From: Proteobacteria bacterium UBA2996
GTDB lineage: Bacteria; Pseudomonadota; Gammaproteobacteria; Arenicellales; UBA868
Direction: 5' to 3'
Length of the DNA stretch: 12,308 nt
Assembly: GCA_002346525.1 (NCBI GenBank)
Contig: DDZY01000218.1
Location: 1-12,308 of the forward strand
The position numbers and the translations under genes are program-made. Under the pieces are notes generated by a model. It worked only from the letters and a program-made list of their open reading frames with translations, did no database searches and had not been told where the DNA came from. Of this stretch, positions 8,500 through 12,308 are shown one piece after another (positions within the stretch are counted from its first letter, which is position 1; each line of letters starts with the position of its first letter).

Positions 8500-8723
8500 A
8501 ATCGTTTTGGTGATAATTTGATCACGGTTAAAGTTGACACTTACTTAGCATCATAAAATCGATTCAAGCGCTTATCGTCTGTGAATAGTTTTGAAGCCTA
8601 TTGGATACATAGACCTCAACACCAAAGTGATGATTTACGCGCAGCCATGACACACCCACGACGCTGTGCCACCTATTTGGCACAACCGGCGAATCCTAAT
8701 AAACACCTGAACCATTGATTGAG
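8500..8723 (-). other. Leader between tRNA-Glu and the aldehyde dehydrogenase gene
   Basis: A non-coding 224-bp stretch. It holds the TGTGCCA/TGGCACA palindrome near the tRNA end and a mini-frame at 8616-8648 (MAARKSSLWC) that could be a relic of an integrase start but has no Shine-Dalgarno sequence or other support. No tRNA-operon terminator with a T-tract is visible, and no convincing promoter for the aldehyde dehydrogenase gene was found. Confidence 0.5.
8665..8684. repeat. TGTGCCA-N6-TGGCACA palindrome beside tRNA-Glu
   Basis: A perfect 7-bp inverted repeat (8665-8671 and 8678-8684) with a 6-bp spacer, 40 bp beyond the tRNA-Glu 3' end on the island side. The half-site TGGCACA recurs twice as a direct repeat beside tRNA-Val (10571-10589), just upstream of an integrase relic. 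A recombinase arm site or a regulator operator are both plausible. Confidence 0.55.
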
Positions 8724-8800
8724 TGGCGTCCCCAAGGGGATTCGAACCCCTGTTGCCGCCGTGAAAGGGCGGTGTCCTAGGCCAACTAGACGATGGGGAC
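8724..8800 (-). tRNA. tRNA-Glu (anticodon TTC)
   Basis: On the minus strand the acceptor GTCCCCA pairs with TGGGGAC, followed by discriminator G and an encoded CCA. The anticodon stem CCGCC/GGCGG encloses CTTTCAC, giving anticodon TTC. The T-arm is AGGGG-TTCGAAT-CCCCT. The gene lies 5 bp after tRNA-Ala and downstream of gltX, whose product charges it. It served as the integration target: its 3' 44 bp (without CCA) are duplicated at 6458-6501, yet the gene itself is intact. Confidence 0.97.
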
Positions 8801-8805
8801 ATGTA

Positions 8806-8881
<76 letters not shown>

Positions 8882-8894
8882 GAGAGAACGCGGT

Positions 8895-8923
8895 ATTGTC
8901 GTTTTTTGACCCGACCGGGTCAA
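8895..8923 (-). promoter_or_regulatory. Sigma-70 promoter for tRNA-Ala/tRNA-Glu, overlapping the gltX stop
   Basis: On the minus strand TTGACC (8918-8923) and GACAAT (8895-8900) are exactly 17 bp apart. The next bases, ACCGCG, form a GC-rich discriminator typical of stable-RNA, stringently controlled promoters, and tRNA-Ala starts 13 bp after the -10. The -35 hexamer overlaps the gltX stop codon. The same DNA is an inverted repeat, TTGACCC-N4-GGGTCAA, which lacks a T-tract on the minus strand and so is not a terminator. gltX read-through could add to tRNA transcription. Confidence 0.65.
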
Positions 8924-10341
8924 GCGCCCTGCTCTACCCGCGTCGCAATAAAACCAAGCGCCGCATCGATTCGCTCCAACGTCTTATCTTTCCCAACGAG
9001 CTCCAAGGTGACATCTATAGGCGGTGTTGCGGCCGTTCCGGAGACGGCAACGCGAAGCGGCTGGGCAATTTTGCCGAGCTTGGAGTCGTTCGCTTCGACG
9101 CACGCCTGCAGGGCATCATGTATCAGTGGCGCCTGCCAAGGCTCTAATGCCTCGAAACGCTCCCGGATATCTGACATCAATTTTGCAGCAACAGGGCGTA
9201 AATGCTTTTTAGCGGCGCCCTCGTCATATCGATCAAAGTCGAAATAAAAATAGAGACTCTTGTCAACCAGTTCATCAATGGTCTGGGCGCGCTCACGCAG
9301 TGCGTCAGCGACCGCCCGCGGCTCGGGGCCGGATGCGATATCAACATCGCGTGCCTCAAGGCCCTCGGTCAGATGCCTGGCAAGCCGGTCGGAATCTGCC
9401 TCCTTTATATAGTACTGGTTAAGCCACTTGAGCTTATCTAAATCAAAGGCGGAGGCCGCCCGGTTAACTTCGCCAAGGTCGAAGAATTCAATCATCTCTT
9501 CGGTTGAGAAAATCTCCTGATCACCATGCGACCAGCCGAGGCGCAAGAGATAGTTGCGCATGGCCTCGGGCAGAAAACCCTGATCGCGGTACTCCAGCAC
9601 ACTGACCGCGCCGTGGCGCTTCGAAAGGCGCTGACCATCCGCACCAACGATCATCGGTACATGCGCGAAAACCGGCAAGGAGGCATTTAGCGCATTAAAA
9701 ATATTTACCTGCCGGGGCGTGTTATTTACATGATCATCGCCACGGATGATATGAGTGATAGCCATATCCGTGTCATCCACCACCACGGCAAAATTGTAGG
9801 TGGGCATACCATCGCCCCGGGCAATCACCAGATCATCAAGCTCGTCGTTGCTGATATTGATCCGTCCGCGCACTAGATCTTCAAAGATGACCGACCCTTC
9901 AAGGGGATTCTTAAATCGAATAACAGGATCGACACCAGGCCGGAAGGGATTCTCCGCATCGCGGCATTTTCGGTTGTAGCGGGGTTTGATGTTCTGAGAA
10001 CGCTGCTCTTCGCGAACCGCATTCAACTCTTCCTGCGTGCAGTAACACCGGTACGCCAGCCCCTCGTCCAGCAATTGATCCAAGACCTCGTGATATCGAT
10101 CCAACCGATCACTCTGATAAATTGGACCTTCATCCGCATCCAGGCCTATCCATTGCATGCCTTCCAGAATGGCATCAACCGAGGCCTGGGTAGAGCGCTC
10201 ACGGTCAGTATCCTCAATGCGCAGGACGAACTCGCCACCGTGATGGCGGGCATACAGCCAGGAGAACAGAGCCGTTCGGACCCCGCCAATATGGAGATAA
10301 CCGGTGGGGCTGGGTGCAAAACGGGTTCGAACAGCGGGCAT
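8920..10341 (-). CDS. gltX: Glutamyl-tRNA synthetase
   Basis: Class I synthetase that charges tRNA-Glu in the cytoplasm. The 473-aa product has the HIGH-type motif YLHIGG (residues 15-20) in SPTGYLHIGGVRTALFSWLY, the KMSKS equivalent RLSKR (238-242), IEDTD near 42-46 and the helical anticodon-binding domain after about residue 320. The zinc-knuckle region keeps Cys99, Cys101 and Cys126, but the position matching E. coli His127 is Asp128, so metal binding may be altered or absent. The ATG at 10341 has AGGA about 7 nt upstream, inside a small hairpin. The gene lies between divergent tRNA-Val and the downstream tRNA-Ala/tRNA-Glu pair, an arrangement known around gltX in other gammaproteobacteria. 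Confidence 0.98.
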   Translation of the reverse strand: MPAVRTRFAPSPTGYLHIGGVRTALFSWLYARHHGGEFVLRIEDTDRERSTQASVDAILEGMQWIGLDADEGPIYQSDRLDRYHEVLDQLLDEGLAYRCYCTQEELNAVREEQRSQNIKPRYNRKCRDAENPFRPGVDPVIRFKNPLEGSVIFEDLVRGRINISNDELDDLVIARGDGMPTYNFAVVVDDTDMAITHIIRGDDHVNNTPRQVNIFNALNASLPVFAHVPMIVGADGQRLSKRHGAVSVLEYRDQGFLPEAMRNYLLRLGWSHGDQEIFSTEEMIEFFDLGEVNRAASAFDLDKLKWLNQYYIKEADSDRLARHLTEGLEARDVDIASGPEPRAVADALRERAQTIDELVDKSLYFYFDFDRYDEGAAKKHLRPVAAKLMSDIRERFEALEPWQAPLIHDALQACVEANDSKLGKIAQPLRVAVSGTAATPPIDVTLELVGKDKTLERIDAALGFIATRVEQGA

Positions 10342-10355
10342 CGCAGATTCCTGCG
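10342..10355 (-). promoter_or_regulatory. Hairpin holding the gltX Shine-Dalgarno sequence
   Basis: Directly before the gltX ATG, CGCAG and CTGCG form a perfect 5-bp stem with a GAAT loop. The AGGA ribosome-binding site straddles stem and loop, so folding would hide it. The structure is seen in sequence; a role in translational control is inference, and five base pairs may melt easily. Confidence 0.4.
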
Positions 10356-10379
10356 TGGTGTGGGAGTGCGAATTCTAAT

Positions 10380-10420
10380 TATAATAAGCGCCCTGCGCAC
10401 CTTTGATCACGAAGGTGTGC
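10380..10420. promoter_or_regulatory. Divergent gltX / tRNA-Val control region
   Basis: The 89-bp gap between gltX and tRNA-Val holds TATAAT on the plus strand (10380-10385) in an AT-rich patch that also reads TATAAT on the minus strand, so a shared -10 area is possible. No good -35 was found at 17 bp on either side. GCGCACCTT (10395-10403) and AAGGTGTGC (10412-10420) form a 9-bp stem with one G-T pair and an 8-nt loop. It would lie in the tRNA-Val 5' leader and has no T-tract. Confidence 0.4.
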
Positions 10421-10430
10421 TGCCCATCCG

Positions 10431-10505
10431 GGGCGCGTAGCTCAGCGGGAGAGCACTGCCTTCACACGGCAGGGGTCACTGGTTCAATCCCAGTCGCGCC
10501 CACCA
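10431..10505 (+). tRNA. tRNA-Val (anticodon CAC)
   Basis: The acceptor GGGCGCG pairs with CGCGCCC, followed by discriminator A and an encoded CCA ending at 10505. The anticodon stem CTGCC/GGCAG encloses TTCACAC, giving anticodon CAC. The T-arm is CTGG-TTCAATC-CCAG. The gene diverges from gltX. Integrase-relic sequence starts about 100 bp beyond its 3' end, so it is a likely attachment site, but no second copy of its 3' end is seen within the window. Confidence 0.96.
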
Positions 10506-10570
10506 TTTATCTTCCTTGTTTCAAAGGTCTAGGACAGTCGATCATGGCTGTCTGCGTTGGAAACCCTCAC

Positions 10571-10589
10571 TTGGCACACTCTTGGCACA
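10571..10589 (+). repeat. TTGGCACA direct repeat upstream of integrase relic
   Basis: TTGGCACA occurs at 10571-10578 and 10582-10589, an 11-bp period (about one helical turn), between the tRNA-Val 3' end and the start of an integrase relic. It resembles arm-type or operator sites near attP/int junctions. The same half-site forms the palindrome beside tRNA-Glu. Confidence 0.55.
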
Positions 10590-10602
10590 GTGAGGAATCA
10601 AT

Positions 10603-10710
10603 ATGGCCTCTATCAGGAACCGTGGAGGGAAATACCACGCCCAGGTAAGAATAAATTTGAGTAAGGCGCCTAACTTGGACTATGACGCTGTTGTATGCGA
10701 GTGTGCGTAG
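10603..10710 (+). pseudogene. Phage-type tyrosine integrase, 5' relic
   Basis: The frame begins MASIRNRGGKYHAQVR, the typical opening of tyrosine integrases with an N-terminal arm-binding domain (compare MATIRKRG-type starts). After about 16 codons it runs into unrelated sequence and stops at 10708, so only the extreme N-terminus is left. GAGG lies about 9 nt before the ATG. It points away from tRNA-Val, 97 bp after the tRNA end, as integrases often do beside their attachment site. Positions 10621-10651 match 11759-11789 in a second relic at 30 of 31 bases. Confidence 0.7.
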
Positions 10711-10795
10711 ACGGTCCTTAATATCTTTATGATATCTTCCTACGTAGAAACTCACAAACGCACAAAACATTTGATCGAGCAAAGGAATACCTCTG

Positions 10796-11098
10796 ATGTA
10801 TATTGCGATGAATCGCTTCAAAATCCTACGGGGCCGAGAAACTCAGTTCGAAGAGATTTGGAAAAACCGGGATACGCACCTGAAAAGTGTACCCGGTTTC
10901 ATTGAATTCCATCTAGTCAAAGGTCCTCAAGACGACACTCATACCTTATATGCGTCCCACAGTACGTGGGAGTCTCAGGAGTCCTTCTCTGACTGGACAA
11001 AATCTGAAGCATTCCGACTTGCACACAAACATGCGGGCGAGCATCGTGATCTTTATTTAGGACATCCCGAATTTGAGGGATTTGAGGTCGTAATTTAG
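10796..11098 (+). CDS. IsdG/HmoA-like heme monooxygenase (ABM-fold protein)
   Basis: A 100-aa single-domain protein of the antibiotic-biosynthesis-monooxygenase (dimeric alpha-beta barrel) superfamily. It opens MYIAMNRFKI and contains VPGFIEFHLVKG and SDWTKSEAF. Asn6, Trp67 and His77 fall at the spacing of the Asn-Trp-His triad of staphylococcal IsdG/IsdI heme-degrading enzymes, and the length is also right, so cytoplasmic heme breakdown and iron release is a reasonable hypothesis. Other ABM proteins use different substrates, so function is not proven. AAAGGA lies about 9 nt before the ATG; Met5 is a second possible start. It sits alone as intact cargo among integrase and pilin relics downstream of tRNA-Val. 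Confidence 0.82.
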   Translation: MYIAMNRFKILRGRETQFEEIWKNRDTHLKSVPGFIEFHLVKGPQDDTHTLYASHSTWESQESFSDWTKSEAFRLAHKHAGEHRDLYLGHPEFEGFEVVI

Positions 11099-11279
11099 GA
11101 CTCTCCTGCAACTCGATCATTATAAGCAGCGCTAAATTGCTGCTACGCGGATCTAGCCCGACACAACGATCGATGCTCACCAGAATTTGACGATCGGCAA
11201 AACGTGAATCAAGAAACCGCTTGCGATCATCCAAGATTCGGTTCTGCTCCACAGGCTCGGCTGCGATATTTGCAATAAC
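11099..11279. other. Non-coding spacer after the heme-monooxygenase-like gene
   Basis: No gene could be supported here. On the minus strand the frame stays open for about 60 codons right after the TAA of the pilin-transporter chimera and reads like protein in part (DDRKRFLDSRF), but it has no recognised family and no start signal, and it runs on as antisense to the heme-monooxygenase-like gene. It may be a fragment of another broken gene. Confidence 0.35.
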
Positions 11280-11582
11280 TTAACGGCCTGGTATCGGGTC
11301 GCGTGTCCACCATAATCCAAGTATCACCAGTGTCAGTGCGATGGCGTGATAAAGCTGGAACGCCTCGCTTAGCAACACAACGGCCAGAAGCGCGGAAAAG
11401 ACAGGTGTCAAGTTAACGAAAACATCGCTACGGCCTGGTCCAATCAGATTTAGCGCTTCGGCAACTTGCGATCTAGCCACATAGTTCTGATACTGCGGTA
11501 TCGCTATCGCGGCCAGTATCCCAATGATCGCCACTACGATCATCAACTCTATTAGGGTGAAGCCAGAATAGAGTCTTTCCAT
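11280..11582 (-). pseudogene. Chimera: type IV pilin N-terminus joined to EamA/DMT transporter C-terminus
   Basis: The 100-aa frame starts as a prepilin: leader MERLYSG, cleavage before Phe8, then TLIELMIVVAIIGILAAIAIP and QYQNYVARSQVAEALNL (to about residue 46). From about IGPGRSDVF it changes without a frame break to the last two transmembrane helices of an EamA/DMT-family permease (NLTPVFSALLAVVLLSEAF, then LVILGLWWTR) and ends in a normal permease tail. Neither half is complete: the pilin lacks its globular domain and the permease lacks its first eight helices. The join is near 11439-11450. It is most simply two gene ends fused by deletion or recombination. A membrane product could be made, but function is doubtful. 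Confidence 0.75.
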
Positions 11583-11635
11583 GCCGCTATCTTAAAGCAG
11601 AATTATTGGTGGCACGATGGGTTAAACCGCTGTGT

Positions 11636-11704
11636 GAGCGGGATATATCTATAGATTTGAATACAGAAAGGGGGTGGGCACCCCTCTTCTTATGTGTGCT
11701 GAAA
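11636..11704 (+). repeat. Dispersed ~70-bp module, copy A
   Basis: It contains in order the palindrome ATCTATAGAT, a GGGGTGGGCACCCC hairpin with a pyrimidine tail and the motif TGTGCTGAA. It is nearly identical to 12239-12308, starting 603 bp away. It precedes an integrase relic. It is probably an element end or attachment-proximal region. Confidence 0.75.
11670..11693 (+). terminator. Terminator-like hairpin in copy A
   Basis: A GGGGT-GGGC-ACCCC stem (plus one G-T pair) is followed by TCTTCTT. The tail is weaker than in copy B. It would end transcription reaching the integrase relic from the left. Confidence 0.45.
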
Positions 11705-11714
11705 ATGTGCTGAA
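11695..11714 (+). repeat. TGTGCTGAA direct repeat, 11-bp period
   Basis: TGTGCTGAA occurs at 11695-11703 and 11706-11714. The 11-bp spacing equals that of the TTGGCACA pair before the other integrase relic, which suggests the same kind of site. At least the first unit recurs at the window end (12298-12306). Confidence 0.55.
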
Positions 11715-11719
11715 CTTCG

Positions 11720-11749
11720 GTCCCTTCCAGTCCCTTCGAGTCCCTTTAG
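11720..11749 (+). repeat. Three tandem 10-bp GTCCCTTnnn units
   Basis: GTCCCTTCCA, GTCCCTTCGA and GTCCCTTTAG follow one another with no gap immediately upstream of the second integrase relic. The period is near one helical turn, so it resembles an array of protein-binding sites. An integrase or excisionase array is possible. Confidence 0.6.
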
Positions 11750-11755
11750 GTTCAA

Positions 11756-12025
11756 GTGCGTGGAGGGAAATACCACGCCCAGATAAGAAAGTCTGGCTAC
11801 CCACCCTTAACCAAGACTTTCTCTAGTCTCACCATAGCAAAACGCTGGGCATCGACCACAGAAGCAGATATGGAGAGGAGCCTCCATATCGTTGTCCCAG
11901 GAAAAACAGCAGTCAGGGAACTTCTGGAGCGGTATGAAAAAGCAGTCCTTCGGAATCGGCGAATTACTCACGCCAAAGTATGGGAGGGCTTACAGTCCGC
12001 CGCTGGCAAAACCGAATTTTTCTGA
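11756..12025 (+). pseudogene. Tyrosine integrase N-terminal relic
   Basis: The 89-codon frame opens at a GTG (no proper start; an in-frame TAG lies just upstream at 11747) and reads RGGKYHAQIRKSGYPPLTKTF, then IAKRWASTTEADMER and VRELLERYEKAVL. This is the arm-binding domain and the beginning of the SAM-like core-binding domain of phage-type integrases. It stops at 12025, before the catalytic domain with its Arg-His-Arg-Tyr residues, so it cannot recombine DNA. The usual first residues (MASIRN in the other relic) are also replaced. It lies between the two copies of the ~70-bp module. Confidence 0.75.
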
Positions 12026-12238
12026 CCGACTCAAAAAACACACAGCGTGACGGGGACAAGGACAGCCATCCAGGCAAACCCCAGTCCCAAACATCCCTTC
12101 AGATAACAAGAGCACATTAGTCTTCTCGAATAATAAATTTTCAGTAAATTCTAAAATAACTATTTCCGTATTTTCTGATATTTTTAGATAGTTCGATAGA
12201 CTGAAAGAGATATTGAACCTCTATCTCGCCGTGTTTCC
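12026..12238. other. AT-rich non-coding stretch
   Basis: No gene seen. The sequence becomes strongly AT-rich after about 12110, unlike the backbone, in keeping with decayed mobile DNA. It ends at copy B of the ~70-bp module. Confidence 0.5.
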
Positions 12239-12308
12239 GAGCAGGATATATCTATAGATTTGAGGATAGAAAGGGGGTGGGTACCCCCCTTTTTTTAGTG
12301 TGCTGAAA
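12239..12308 (+). repeat. Dispersed ~70-bp module, copy B (cut by window edge)
   Basis: It aligns with 11636-11704 with few mismatches and one single-base gap, including the ATCTATAGAT palindrome, the G-rich/C-rich hairpin and TGTGCTGAA. The window ends inside the motif, so a second TGTGCTGAA and another integrase start may follow. Confidence 0.75.
12273..12296 (+). terminator. Intrinsic terminator in copy B
   Basis: A GGGGGT-GGGT-ACCCCC stem is followed within one base by seven Ts. The hairpin is kept in copy A with a matching loop but a degenerate tail. Confidence 0.6.

Larger units (their letters stand above)
6458..8770. mobile_element. Small tRNA-Glu-linked genomic island remnant, without integrase
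   Basis: The interval is bounded by the 44-bp direct repeat of the tRNA-Glu 3' part and lies downstream of the intact tRNA's 3' end, as expected for an integrated island. It carries an aldehyde dehydrogenase gene and a type IV pilin pseudogene, both pointing away from the tRNA. By eye it is more AT-rich than recA or gltX (not counted). No integrase or excisionase is left; at about 2.3 kb it is probably the residue of a larger element. A TGTGCCA/TGGCACA palindrome near the tRNA end may be a recombinase arm site. An alternative is tRNA duplication without an element, which would not explain the cargo. Confidence 0.65.

Noticed and set aside
8534..8559. TTGACA followed by TAAAAT on the plus strand as a promoter
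   Set aside because: The spacing is only 14 bp and it would point into the tRNA genes from the antisense side.
8616..8648. Ten-codon frame MAARKSSLWC as the lost integrase start
   Set aside because: Too short, no Shine-Dalgarno sequence, and its resemblance to integrase starts is no better than chance.
8906..8923. TTGACCC/GGGTCAA hairpin as a gltX terminator
   Set aside because: On the minus strand it is followed by As, not Ts; it fits better as part of the tRNA promoter.
10917..11252. 111-codon minus-strand frame
   Set aside because: Its 3' half is antisense to the heme-monooxygenase-like gene and the rest has no recognised family; recorded only as a possible fragment.
11595..11625. TGGCAC-like sigma-54 promoter near the pilin chimera
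   Set aside because: The -12 GC element is missing and it lies on the strand opposite the pilin frame.
11636..12308. CRISPR array, suggested by the repeats at the right end
   Set aside because: Only two copies spaced by about 600 bp of integrase relic; there are no regular short spacers.

Overview
The window looks like a gammaproteobacterial chromosome of moderate GC content. The minus-strand order pncC-recA-recX-alaS is a classic arrangement in that class, and the divergent tRNA-Val / gltX-tRNA-Ala-tRNA-Glu cluster also fits. No genus can be named from the sequence alone.

Positions 1-6400 are ordinary chromosomal backbone. On the minus strand lie the 5' 635 codons of alaS (running off the window edge), recX, recA and pncC, which serve alanyl-tRNA charging, recombination with its modulator, and pyridine-nucleotide salvage. 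A secreted or periplasmic alpha/beta hydrolase of the DUF3530 type diverges from pncC and converges on a sarcosine-oxidase-like FAD oxidoreductase.

Positions 6450-8800 form a small island in a tRNA gene. A 44-bp exact copy of the 3' part of tRNA-Glu(UUC) lies at 6458-6501, and the intact gene is at 8724-8800. Between them are an aldehyde dehydrogenase gene and a type IV pilin gene broken by one in-frame TAG. No integrase remains. The tRNA fragment is bracketed by a perfect 9-bp inverted repeat, and a TGTGCCA-N6-TGGCACA palindrome lies just beyond the 3' end of the intact tRNA.

Positions 8806-10505 are backbone again: tRNA-Ala(GGC), which shares a convincing stable-RNA promoter with tRNA-Glu, then gltX, then the divergent tRNA-Val(CAC).

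Positions 10506-12308 are a graveyard of tRNA-Val-linked mobile DNA. It holds two decapitated tyrosine-integrase 5' ends that share a 31-bp segment, and an intact small IsdG/HmoA-type heme-monooxygenase-like gene. A chimeric reading frame joins a type IV pilin N-terminus to the C-terminal helices of an EamA/DMT transporter. A ~70-bp module (palindrome, terminator-like hairpin, TGTGCTGAA motif) occurs twice, 603 bp apart, and the second copy is cut by the window edge. Pilin 5' ends and TGGCACA/TGTGC-type repeats near both tRNA-linked segments suggest that related elements used both tRNA loci.
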